Assembly (NCBI GenBank): GCA_963922205.1
Contig: CAWUHX010000010.1
Span: 1,860,001-1,924,000 of the forward strand
DNA: 64,000 nt
From: Romanomermis culicivorax
Lineage: Eukaryota; Nematoda; Enoplea; Mermithida; Mermithidae
Direction: 5' to 3'
Below, piece after piece: positions 1 to 10,938 of the stretch (the first letter of the stretch is position 1; the number at the start of each line of letters is the position of its first letter). Under the pieces are notes generated by a model. It saw only the letters and a program-made list of their open reading frames with translations, did not search any database and had not been told where the DNA came from. The translations under genes were made by a program, and so were the position numbers.

Positions 1-123
1 ACCATATGGCTAGCCATTGGATCGGAAAATCCTGGGGGCGGTCGCCCAATGGCTAGCCATATGGTCGACGATTTCTGGGGTGTTCCCATGGCACTTCCCT
101 CCCCCCAATTACATACATGTATG
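1..123 (-). mobile_element. CATACATGTAA MITE, cut by window edge
   Basis: Contains the family's ATGGCTAGCCATATGG words, CGACGATTTCTGGGG and the CCCCCCAATT...CATGTATG end at 123. Same orientation as the copy at 9420-9788. Confidence 0.75.
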
Positions 124-337
124 TTTATGACTAAACTTGCGGGGCTGGTGCCTAGTGCGCTCCAATGTGTATTCACTCGCATCCTTCGGGCGCTTCGCTT
201 CGCCCCTAAGCCTAAGCGTATGGAATAGTCTAAGTGTATGCCTGTTGGAGTATTTTGCAAGTATCGGCTTTAGCTCACTATAATGCGATCAACGCATAAC
301 CACTGCAAATATCTCAAAGGAAAATTATCATCCAGAG

Positions 338-952
338 CACTTTTTTTCCACATTTGCACTATAATGTGGAAAAAAATCTGAAACGTGCAAAGCTTAGGCG
401 CGGCTTTTATCATGTTTACCTCCACTTACCATTTAATCTCTAATAGTTTTCATCATCTTAAACTTATTATTTCATGTTTAATTGGCAATCTTGAATATTA
501 TATTTTTATATTTAATGAAGATCCGCATTTTTTCCTTTATAGATTTTTGAGAAAGATCAACACGTCAACTTTCTAAACTTTTTGAAGTGTTTCTTGCTTT
601 CTTAACGTAAATTTAATTCAAAAGCTTCATGAAAGTATTTTTGGAAAATTTCTACGCTTTTGACTCGTAGCTTTTCAGCCAAATTTAGGAAAAGTTACGA
701 ACAAATTACTGGTTTTACAATTTTTCGAATGATTAATTTCTAGAAATTACGATTTATGAACACAAAATTTAAATCTAATTTTTGAGATATATGTTCAACA
801 AATTGATTATCAGAGTGCTTTAAAAAGCTCAAAAACACTTAAATAAAGCGTTTTTGAGCATTTTCAAGCGAAAAAATAAGGATTTAAAGACGGAAACTAA
901 AAAATTGACCTCTTTCCACATTTGTGGAAAAAAAGTTTGGAAAAAAACAGTG
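338..952. mobile_element. hAT-like MITE, CCACATTTG subtype
   Basis: Ends CACTTTTTTTCCACATTTG and CACATTTGTGG...GGAAAAAAACAGTG are inverted repeats. Flanking 8-mers ATCCAGAG (330-337) and ATCCAAAG (953-960) agree at 7 of 8. Shares the core seen at 40309-41017 and 47589-48615. Confidence 0.75.
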
Positions 953-1147
953 ATCCAAAGTCAAATTTTTTGTTTTTTCTGCATTTTTTTCTACGATCCC
1001 GTTCTGACGCCCGATAATTTAATTTTGTTTTTCAATTCATCTATGGTAAATTTGAGTATAATACTCATTGCTACTTCCATTTTAGTTCGTGGACCATATT
1101 CTGCATTCTAGCCTAAAAACCTTCTGGAAGCTCCCTCTATCATCGTA

Positions 1148-1374
1148 CATACCTGTAATTAGGAGACCCCCCCACTTGGTGGAGCCTTATACCCAAATTT
1201 CGGGACCCCCAACTCGAAAAAATTTGGAAAAAGTGGCTTTTTGGAAAAATTTTCGAAATTTTTGTTTTTCGACTTTTTTGGAGGCCCTCCTCAAAATTTT
1301 TGGAGTTTCGGGACTCCCGCTCCAAAATTCTGGGTTTACCGCCCTCCAACTGGTCGGAACTGTTACAGGTAATG
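1148..1374. mobile_element. CATACCTGTAA MITE
   Basis: Starts CATACCTGTAATTAGG, ends TTACAGGTAATG; flanks TCATCGTA (1140-1147) and TCATCTTA (1375-1382) match 7 of 8. Interior alternates C runs and TTTTTGGAAAAA stretches. Confidence 0.75.
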
Positions 1375-1382
1375 TCATCTTA

Positions 1383-2191
1383 GGCCCGTATTCACAATCG
1401 CCTGTTAAGTCAACACGGTGTTAGGACTTAACACTGTGTTGGCTAACACAGCGATCGAGCTAACACCGTGTCAAGTATCACCTCGTATTCACAATAGCGT
1501 GTTAAGTCCATGTTAGCCAACACCGTGTTACTTTCGTTATCACCGTGTTACTTTTGTAAGAGGGTGGCAGAATAAGCTCAAGCATGTTTTTTAATATGAA
1601 AAAGGATATAACAGGAAAAAATAACATTGTGATCAATGTCAACAAGGTTTTTCAACAATGCCAGTGTTTTTCAGTATGTAATATTTGAGTTTGAACAGTC
1701 ATTTGATGAGCAGTTAATTTCCATGAATAAAACTTATGATTTTGTATTAACCTGAAGTGCTGGAGGAATCGCATGATTTCAACCAGAAGTTTCTAATTGA
1801 TCTTGGAGAAGCGTAATCAAGTCTCGGGAACCATTTTTTGACAATTTGTATCTTGATTTAAAGGTAACATTATTGTAGCCTTCAAATGGATTGGCCCTAT
1901 CCCGAAAGTGACGAATATGATGTACTATTTCTTCACTTTCATCAAGATGATCCAATAGGTCAATAATATCCGTGACAATTGAAAAAATTAACAAACAGAC
2001 TACTGCTAACATGCGGCTAAAACTGGTAGGGGACAGGTTTAGAATGCCGTGTTAACTTTTCCATTTTTTGACCCTAACACGCGATTGTGAATACGGGGAT
2101 AAAACTTAGCACCGTGTTACCACCGTGTTAGCCAAAATTTAACACCGTGTCAGCCTAACACGCTGCTAACACGCGATTGTGAATACGGGCC
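1383..2191 (-). mobile_element. PIF/Harbinger element, internally decayed
   Basis: Terminal inverted repeat GGCCCGTATTCACAATCGC / GCGATTGTGAATACGGGCC, flanked by TTA on both sides (1380-1382, 2192-2194), the 3-bp TWA target duplication of Harbinger elements. Subterminal zones are full of AACACGGTGTTA words in both orientations. Confidence 0.85.
1779..2012 (-). pseudogene. Harbinger transposase N-terminal fragment
   Basis: Reads IVHHIRHFRDRANPFEGYNN then FKSRYKLSKNGSRDLITLL, the RDRxNPFE...F..RYRLSK block at the start of HARBI1-type transposases. The catalytic DDE region is missing; only about 75 residues remain. Confidence 0.7.
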
Positions 2192-2473
2192 TTAGACTAG
2201 TTAGGGAGTTTAAAAATGGCAGCTAGAAGAATTAATCTTATCGGAAGTGTCATCACTTTATGCTTTAAGATATCCCTATTATTATTTATAATAATAGAAA
2301 TGCAGTAATGGTGGACGGGCACATAAGAAAAGAAAGATGAGTGAAGGAAATAAGTTTGCAATAATTAAAAGGAAATACGAAAGATGACAAATAAAGGGAA
2401 ATATACAATACGTAATATACGTAATCAAAACTCATAAGAAATCAACCACAAAATTTTATTATATATACATATA

Positions 2474-3416
2474 CAGTCGAACACAGTTAATGAACACCCC
2501 GAGCAGACTGAAATAAAAGTGTTCACTATCCATAAGTGTTCATTATCAGAACTCCGTCAAATTCAACATAAATTTTACTTCAACATGAATCACTTATCAT
2601 CATTTAAAAAATGACGTTATTTTAGACTGTTTCAACGAAGCAATATGACTTGTATCCATAAAATCATCAATAGAATTTACAGAGGCAAGTATTTCATCAG
2701 AGGATTCCTTTGAAAACAAAAAATTTCTGACAATCGATATAGCTCGTTTGGCTTCTTCAAATGTAGGTATTTTTTGAACAGCGCCTTGATCATCACAGTC
2801 ACTATCGATTTCAGTGTTTTCAATTTCTGGTTCGTCCGGTTTTCTCACTAAATCAACAATTGATTGTTCATCCATATCGCCGGAAGTAACAACATCATCA
2901 TCGACGTGCAAAAACTCTGAAAGACTGAACTCTGTATTGTGATAGGACGCTAATGTTTCGCACAATTTTTCAAATGCTTCTCAAATAAGAACATCGGATT
3001 CTGATGCTTCTTTCTGAGCATCACACTGAAAACCTGCTTTAGAAAAGCAACCAGATATGGAAGAAGCGGAAACATTTTGCCAAGCACGAGAAATAAAAAT
3101 TACGATGTTTCTAGAAGTTTCTGGAAGTTTCTGTAATCGATAAAGTGTACATATTATCAGTACACATGGTGTTTACTAAGCATAGATTAAAGCGTGTTCA
3201 ATATCCGTCAACACGTGTTCACTAAACGTAGAATTTAACATGTATCAAGATATGCAGAGATTCTACCAGACGTGTTCATTATCCGTTAACCGTGTTCTCA
3301 TTAACCGTATTATCAACATATAAGAAACTATAGGAATTGAGTTGGGACTGTGCTACAGCGTGTTTATTAAGCGTAAATGCTCAATATCCAGAGTGTTCAT
3401 TAACCGTGTTCGACTG
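2474..3416 (-). mobile_element. Tigger/pogo-type element, deleted
   Basis: Inverted ends CAGTCGAACACAGTTAATGA / TCATTAACCGTGTTCGACTG with TA on both sides (2472-2473, 3417-3418), as in pogo/Tigger elements. Further copies of the GTGTTCATTAACCG word occur in the last 300 bp. Confidence 0.82.
2600..2965 (-). pseudogene. Tigger/Jerky-type transposase C-terminal remnant
   Basis: 121 codons ending SLKQSKITSFFK. The pattern (VDDDVVTSGDMDEQSIVDLV, then an acidic patch, then EEAKRAISIVRNFL) is that of the C-terminus of Tigger-derived proteins. No HTH or DDE domain remains. Confidence 0.6.
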
Positions 3417-3418
3417 TA

Positions 3419-4786
3419 TATATATATATGTGCACAGAAAAGCTAAAATGACAGACAACTTTAAAGTATACCGGTTTTGATAAGAAGGTTTTAAATTGAT
3501 GAAATTATTACAAACAAATTTCAATTGAAAATCACACATAGGCATTTGAGATGCGTGCAAATTTTTGCTTTTCAAACCTGTCTGTCAGCTAACTACAGGA
3601 AATTCGACTTATTATATACTAATCTCGCTTGCGCGATGGATTATTGATTTATACATACTTTGTATAGGATATCATTTCAAATATCATTTTAGACAGCTCT
3701 ATATAAGGTTTGGAGTCATCTAATGCCTTTGCAATGCACCTATAGCATCATCTATTGGTTTCAACCTTTGATTCATCGATTTAAAAAAGCAGATCAATTT
3801 TTCAAAATTTGTTACAAAATCGCATCAAAATGTTCACGTCAGGCGTCAATATTTGAACAGAATCCATTGCGGCCGCTTACATTTGCTTTCGTCTATGAAA
3901 TAACCAGCATCTTTGATTGGGTCTCACAATCAGTAGGGACAAAAAAGAAAAATTTGCGGACACAAAATGCGCTCAAAAATATCGATATTATCACTCTTTA
4001 AGTCCAAAAACTTGAATGAAACTTTGTTAGACTTATTCATGTTTAACTTTGCAAACCGTATTCATAAAGCTACCAATGTAAAATTTTGTTCGTTGATTAA
4101 AGTGGTCCGCAAATAGTTTTCGTTTGTATTTTACATTGCATTCTTTGTCATTTAAAATGTTTTAGATTCGTTTCAAATATTGATCCAATTCTTCATTATC
4201 CCAAATTTTTGAATAATGCTGCTTTTTGACCACTTTAGTCGGATCATCATCATATTAATCACTGCTACTTAAATTTTTTTCTTGTATTTTTAGTTTTTTT
4301 AGAGTTTGTTTATTTGCTTTTGTTTTTCTATTATGACTATTGATTTCTTCTTGAACAATAACTGCTGCATTCAAATCAACTTTTCTAGCTCGTTTAAATT
4401 GAAAATATTATTACATATGTGTAAAATATATAAATCCGAAATAGCCTAAAAACACAAGTTTTCGTTTGTGTTGACACAGTTCACTGAATACCAGTTTAAA
4501 AAAAGAAATGACCATGAGAAATGTTCATCGGCTTATTGCACTGACAAATCAGCCAAAATTTAGCGCCTTGAATGACTAATTTTTTTGGTGCCAAAATGTT
4601 TCATCGAATTTTTTATTCAACATCTTTCATTTGAAAAAAGCAACTGCAGAATATGCTATAGAATAGTTTTTTTATATTCCACTTTGGCATGCTACAATAA
4701 GACATTTATGGCGCGAAAATTGTCGACCACATAGTCCGCTGGATGGTGTAACACGTTGATTTGCTTTACTCTATTTGGGTTGGTCA
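3419..4786. other. no gene recognised
   Basis: AT-rich DNA with only short random ORFs; a TA run at 3417-3428. Nothing further supported. Confidence 0.5.
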
Positions 4787-4794
4787 GTGGCAAC

Positions 4795-5245
4795 CATACA
4801 TGTAATTGGGGGGGAAGTGCTATGGGAACCCCCCCCCCCCCAGAAATCGTCGACCATATGGCTAGCCACATGATAGCATAGGCGACCCCCCAGGATTTTC
4901 TAATAATATGGCAAGCCATATGGTAGCCCTAGGGACCCCCATAGTTTTAGTCGGAAAAATACTGAAAAATGTCATTTTTTTCATGAAAAATGTCAATTTT
5001 TGAACAAAAAATGGTCAAAAACGTCAATTTTCTCGGCGCTTCGCGCCATAAGTACATATTTTATCATTTTTTAGACAAAAATTACTACTTTTTGAACCGG
5101 TTTTCGGACATTTTTCATGAAAAAATCGAATTTTTTTTCTCCAGCGACACCTCCCCCCAAAATTTTGGGAATTACTGCCCCCAGCCAGAAAAAAGTGCTC
5201 CAACCCCCCCCCCCCCCCAGACCTCGGATCTCCGTTACATGTATG
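4795..5245 (+). mobile_element. CATACATGTAA MITE, 451 bp, exact 8-bp target duplication
   Basis: Ends CATACATGTAATTGGG and CGTTACATGTATG; flanked by GTGGCAAC at 4787-4794 and 5246-5253, identical. Contains C12-type runs, CGTCGACCATATGGCTAGCC, and a GGCGCTTCGCGCC hairpin at about 5033. Confidence 0.88.
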
Positions 5246-5884
5246 GTGGCAACACCCTGTGAAATTGGGCAAGAACGGCAAAAAAACAACTTTTTTTGTC
5301 ATTTTATCAAAATGCGATTAAATCGTGCCAAAACGTCCCCAAAACGTGAGATTTTGTATATAAACTTTTTGAAGGCGCTGCAAAAGGCATGCAAAGTTTC
5401 ATGCATCAAAACCTAGTTTTCCATGACTATGCTTACTTTAAGTAATTTTTTGTAGACCGTAAAATTTTTTCCGCCGTGCCAAAAAAATTCGGTTCTTTTA
5501 CATGGTACAAAAGTTTTTTTTTACTTTGTGACGTACTTGACTTGCAGAAACTTTGGTGTGCGCAACCTTTTTGGAAATTTTTACACGATGCAAAAAAGCA
5601 CTGCTTACTTTAGTTTTTTCTATTTTTATATTGCCGTCGGTTAGATTCCATTCGACTTAGGAGCTGAGGTATTGATGGAATTAATTTTCTTACAGTAAGA
5701 GTCCAAAGCTGATACATAGAGTGCGATTATATATTTTTTTATATATATATATTTCCACTTTTTTCGTCTGGGAATCGTTTCGTCCGTGGGCCACCCAGTC
5801 CCAGTCTTTTCATGTTTTTCATAATTTGTCTGAGATAAAAAATTAACAAATCGAAGTGGTGGCCTTGGTCTAGTGACTCTGAGC

Positions 5885-6512
5885 CAGTGTTTTTTTCTGC
5901 ACCCGGCTTTCTGCACAGTGCAGAAAAGTAAAAAAAAGTTTCACTGCTGTTTTCTCCTGTTACCGCTGTTTTTCCCCTGGGTCTTTTCCTCAAATGGGAG
6001 AAAGGCTCAAAATTTGTTTCCCCATTTTTTCGAAGTCATTTTCCACTTAAAAATGCTCATAGGCACTTTATTTATGTATTTTTGAGCTTTTTCAAACTTT
6101 CTGCTGTTTTTTAGAGCCGTTAATTCATTAAAATTGAGGAAACATTTGAAATTTTTGAGTTTGATCGAAGTCGAATATACAAGCATTGTGGAACAGATTT
6201 TCCAGCAAACTATCTAAGAGCATAATGACTTTCATGAGGAATCAGTCCTCTATGATGACAAGTGAAAGCCCAAAAAATATATTAATCTAGGCCTCAGCTA
6301 GGAAATACATAATAATGATTATTAAAGTTATAACCGGCGCGAAGCGCCAGAAATTTTTGAGATTATGACCTCCTAAAATGCACCGAAATGCATTTTTTCT
6401 GTATCCGATGTGGTCAAACATATGACTCAAAAGATTCTGCACGAGTGCAGAAATTACCAAAGAAATTTTGCAGGAAGCCTAAAAAGTCTGCACTGTGCAG
6501 AAAAAAACACTG
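5885..6512. mobile_element. hAT-like MITE, CTGCACTGTGCAG subtype
   Basis: Ends CAGTGTTTTTTTCTGCAC and GTGCAGAAAAAAACACTG; flanks CTCTGAGC / CTCAGACC agree at 6 of 8. Interior carries the common core with GGCGCGAAGCGCC at about 6334. Confidence 0.75.
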
Positions 6513-7429
6513 CTCAGACCGCAACGTTAATGACCCTGATTTGACTACGGACTGCGCCAAAGCCTTTCATAGCAAAAATTGGTGACGTTTCGAAATATTC
6601 TATTTATGCAACTGACTCTACATTTTTTGTCACCTGGGTTGACTGATCTGATTTTCATTCACCATAAGAAGTGAAAATTTGACGTCGAGGGCATTATTTT
6701 CAAGGCCACCTCAAACGTATAAATTCCCGATATCGATACGATTTCAGCAAATTTTGACAAATTTATCAAATATTGTTTGATTTTTAGCTAATTGACGACG
6801 TTATGTTACTGACTGAGAACATCGGTAATCAGAAAACCGCCCGAATTTGCACGGCTTTACTCTTTTTTTGTGGTTTTCATGGATCTTCAACATCATACAT
6901 GTAACGAAGATTCGTATATATTACATAGTTTATTAGAAAATGCACCGATGGGGCAGATGAAAAGAATATACTTGCTTGGGTAGTTAGTTGCCAAGCTGGA
7001 AAAAGGAGTGGACTAGATTTCTGAGAACTGGGGTTAAAGTTGAAAAAGATTCACTTTTGTCATATTGCATTTTCATTCTTTCTCATTAAAAAATTTTCCA
7101 TGGCTGTGAAAAAGTATATTCTGCAGCATCGTGCATTTTGTCCTTCACCTGGCATCAACTACACTAAAATTTTTCTATATGAAAATTATATGCAATGATG
7201 CCGATGGCTGACTTCACTCAAATGTATAGAAATGGTAAACCAATAGCATTCTAACCCCGACCAATTCAAAACTCCTGCCCCTGACTACGGCTGAAAAATA
7301 GTGAGGGAGGCATATTATAGACATTTTCAGAACTATAAAGAACCCTGAGGTTGGTTGCACTAACCCAACATGAGGATAGTCTCAACATCGGGATTAAATT
7401 GATGACCCTGAGTTTGAGCTAATCGCAAT

Positions 7430-7870
7430 CATACATGTAATTGGGGGGGGGAAGTGCTATGGGAACCCCCCCCCCCCCAGAAATCGTCGACCATATGGCT
7501 AGCCATTGGGCGACCGCCCCCAGGATTTTCCAATCCAATGGCTAGCTATATGGTAGCCCTAGGGACCCCCATATTTTTGGTCGGAAAAATACTGAAGAAT
7601 GTTAATTTTTTGATGAAAAACGTCAATTTTTGAACGAAGAATGGTAAAAAATGTTTATTTTCTTGGCGCTTCGTGCCGTGGATACATTTTTTGGTCTTTT
7701 TAGGGAAAAATTTCTATTTTTTGAACTATTTTTCGGATTTTTTCGTGAAAAATTCGAATTTTTTTCCTTGAGCGACCCCTCCCCCCCAAAATTTTGGGAA
7801 TTACTGACCCCCGGCCTCAAAAAAGTCGCCCAACCCCCCCCCCCGACCTTAAGGCTCCATTACATGTATG
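7430..7870 (+). mobile_element. CATACATGTAA MITE, 441 bp, exact 8-bp target duplication
   Basis: Flanked by ATCGCAAT at 7422-7429 and 7871-7878, identical. Same interior as the copy at 4795, with C-run near each end. Confidence 0.9.
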
Positions 7871-8579
7871 ATCGCAATGTCCAAATTATTTTCTTCCAGT
7901 GCACAAACAATACTCACTTCAGGATTAACTAATACTGAGGTTTAAGTTCGAGTTTGGAAATTGCACAAACTTTTATATTTATTTGCTTTAGAGATGAGAA
8001 AATTATGCGAAAATGTTATTGCAACCCTATTGCTCAAGCTGGGGATAATCTCGACATCGAATTCATTATAATCCTGATGACATTGAGATTATACCAAACT
8101 TGGGATCAAACTGAATCGCCTTTTTGTTCAAGATTATCTTGAGCTCGAGATTAGACTCCTTCAGTGCAACTGGGCCTTGGTTACAGTCATTACGCACCAT
8201 CTGGGTAAACAGGGTAAAGCATACGAAAATGCCATTAAGAAGCTTCAAATTCAGCCATGCCTATATTAGGGGTGTGCGCCAAATCCGATTTCCGCTTCTC
8301 CCCCACTCTACTCGCACTCCCAAAACAATAGTACTTTTTTGAAAGCAGGACGGTATCGTTCGGCATGGTTGAAATTGCTTCCCGTCTGCAATCCCGCAAA
8401 AGTGCTCTTTCTGCAAATTTCAGTTTAAATCCAAAAACTGTGAATGATTCTATTTTGTCGAATAGTTTCAACAAACATTTGTGATAACATGATTTCGAGT
8501 ACCTATATTGAGAGACTAAATTTGTTTATAGCTTGTAATCAGTAAAACTTACGGAATGAATTCTATACGATATGTCATA

Positions 8580-9215
8580 TAAAACGACTGAATTAAATAT
8601 ATCCTGCATAATTTTTGCGTGACGTGACTGCAACCGAAAACCCCTCCCCACGAAAAATCGCAGAAATACATTTGTTTACACTTGGAATAACTTTTGATCG
8701 CGTCTATTGAATTCACTGTGGTCGAAAACCCTTCCGCCAAAATATCACGAAAATACGCTTGTTCACGCCCGGGATAATTTTTTTGTGTAAAGTGACCGCA
8801 GGCATTGAATTCTCCGCAGTCGAAATCCCCTTCCACCAGAAAATCACGAAAACACGCTTGTCTACACCCAGGATAACTTTTTGTGTAAAGTGACCGCATT
8901 CATGGATTTCCCAATAGTCGAAAAGCCCCTCCCGAAAAATACCTTTGTTCTACACGCAAGATAATTTTTGTGTAAAGTTACCCCGTCCATTGAATTCCTG
9001 GTGATTGGAAACCCCTTCCACCAAAAATGACGGAAACACGCTTGTTTACACCCGGGATAATCTTTGTGTAAAGTGATCGCATTCATTTAATTCCCCGCAG
9101 TCGAAAACCCCTGCCACCAAAAATCGCGAAAATACGTTTGTTTACACTCAAGATAATTTTTGTGTAAAGGTACCGCGTCCATTGAATTCTTCCATCGAAA
9201 ACCCATAAACCCAAA
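8580..9215. repeat. tandem array, about 95-bp unit, roughly seven copies
   Basis: Each unit holds a form of GATAATTTTTGTGTAAAGTGACCGC, an ATTGAATTC-like stretch, TCGAAAACCCCT and AATCGCGAAAATACGCTTGTTTACAC (listed here as separate words of one unit). The TGTGTAAAG word sits near 8786, 8883, 8970, 9066 and 9161. Minus-strand ORFs across it are by-products of the repeat. Confidence 0.85.
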
Positions 9216-9419
9216 AATCCCAATAACGCTACTGGTTTAATTGAAACTGAAAAAAATCCTGGCACCGCGGTAGTGCATTACGCCTCAAAAAAATTTTTGA
9301 AGCCATAAGTATTGTACTTCGAAATTGCCGAATTTCGCCGTTCCCAGGACCTTGGACCACCGTATGATTAAATCAAGGCCATATTTGAAAAAAATCAAAA
9401 AACGCATTTGAGATTGCAC

Positions 9420-9788
9420 CATACATGTAACGGGGGCCCCGAGGTCTGGGGGGGGTTGGGCGACTTTTTTGAGGCCGGGGGTCAGTAATTACCAAAATTT
9501 TGGGGGGAGAGGGCTCTCAAGGAAAAAAAATTCGTTTTTTTTCCCTTGAAAAAGCGCCAAGAAAATTCACATTTTTTTACCATTTATTGTTCAAAAATTA
9601 ACATTTTTCATCAAAAAATTGACGTTTTTCAGTATTTTTCCGACCAAAGGTATGGGGTTCCCTACGGCTACCATATGGCTAGCCATTGGATTGGAAAATC
9701 CTGGGAGGGTGGTCGCCCAATGGCTAGCCATATGGTCGACGATTTCTGGGGGCTTCCCATAGCACTCCCCTCCCCAATTACATGTATA
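9420..9788 (-). mobile_element. CATACATGTAA MITE, 369 bp, exact 8-bp target duplication
   Basis: Flanked by GATTGCAC at 9412-9419 and 9789-9796, identical. Inverted relative to the copies at 4795 and 7430. Confidence 0.88.
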
Positions 9789-9796
9789 GATTGCAC

Positions 9797-10861
9797 CCCC
9801 AAGATGCTTAGGCCGAAGTATGGGGCTTGGATATGGCACACCCATTGTGAGGCATGGTGGAACTAGGGTCCTTAAAAAGTGCGTTTCTTGCTTGTTTTTG
9901 AGGGCCACACCGGGCACCACTTGCAGATAGAGGCGAAATGACACCAGGCACCCCATAGTTCGCTCCTATGCCCGAAAAAAAGAAAAAAACCTCAAGGTTC
10001 TAGGTCTTACCGTTTTGGCTCTAGGCGGAGTACATGAATTTTGGGGCCAAGTATATTATAGGTTGACGCTACCCGCGCCACCTATGATGTCTGATGAAAC
10101 ATGTTTCTGCTTCCTTGCGCTTACTTCGTTCTGTCCGCTATTCTGCTAACATAGTAATTTGATTTGCTTCCCGTGAAGCATTTCATGCTTCAAACAAAAG
10201 GATGCATTATCTCCTGACATATCGTACTCAGCTGTCTTTATTTTTCTTTCTTGTTCCTCCGTCTTTTTCGTATCAGTGCACCCCGGTCGCTTTTAATGAT
10301 TTATTTTTGCTTTTTTTGCGGCCGAAGCTCAGAAGTAGTAAGAGGAATATTTAGGTTGGCGGACAAGCATCGTAGTCGTTAATTAGCATTGTAAGTCGGC
10401 TTCTGAGATGTAGTAGAATTCATTTAGGGACGGTGTTTGATCGATTTTCTGTGTCAGTACTCGTTTCTCGTCCGAAGATCCTTGTTGATTAATAATTGAT
10501 TTTTATAGCTGGAAGAATAATCTTTTCAGACATAAAATATATACTCTTGTGAGTTTGACTTCGTTATTGGTTCTGAAGAATACGCTAGGTCACTAGATTA
10601 AGTTTTAAACAGGGAAAGTAATCGTGTCAAATAGTTATACAGGGAAAATCGAAATCGTTCAATTTATAGTCAAAATTTAAGCCTAGTGAATAGTTCTCAA
10701 ATTTGATATGAAATACAAAGTTTTTCGAGTTGCTGAAACTGAAGTCCATAAAATAATACTTTCATTGCGTCTATTTTATCTAATTTTTCTTTTGAGCGAT
10801 TCTAAATTGTTATCCATTGATTTTCAAATTAGTTATCGCTCAATTATTTGCGGATACTCAC
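9797..10861. other. upstream region of the ADISSP gene
   Basis: No coding exon or TE end seen. The ADISSP promoter and 5' UTR presumably lie here, but no TATA box or initiator could be singled out. Confidence 0.4.
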
Positions 10862-10938
10862 ATGTCTAAATCGACGCCCACTATTCTTACCGAAGCCAGT
10901 GATAAAGACGATGAACAAACAGGAGGTCGACTCGTCAG
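10862..10938 (+). CDS. ADISSP: ADISSP exon 1 (start codon)
   Basis: ATG at 10862 opens MSKSTPTILTEASDKDDEQT. The exon ends CAG|GTATTT with two bases left over (AG), matching the one base taken at 16746. The first exon is acidic and low in hydrophobics, as expected of a disordered N-terminus. Transcription start not located. Confidence 0.7.

Noticed and set aside
1089-1424. ORFs in both strands of the 1148 MITE
   Set aside because: Short frames through a non-coding MITE with homopolymer runs.
8580-9215. CRISPR-like array
   Set aside because: Units are diverged full-length tandem repeats without unique spacers, in a eukaryotic genome.
8549-9265. Three minus-strand ORFs with repeated GCKQACFRDF-like words
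   Set aside because: They arise from the 95-bp tandem array and change frame between units; no start, splice or homology support.
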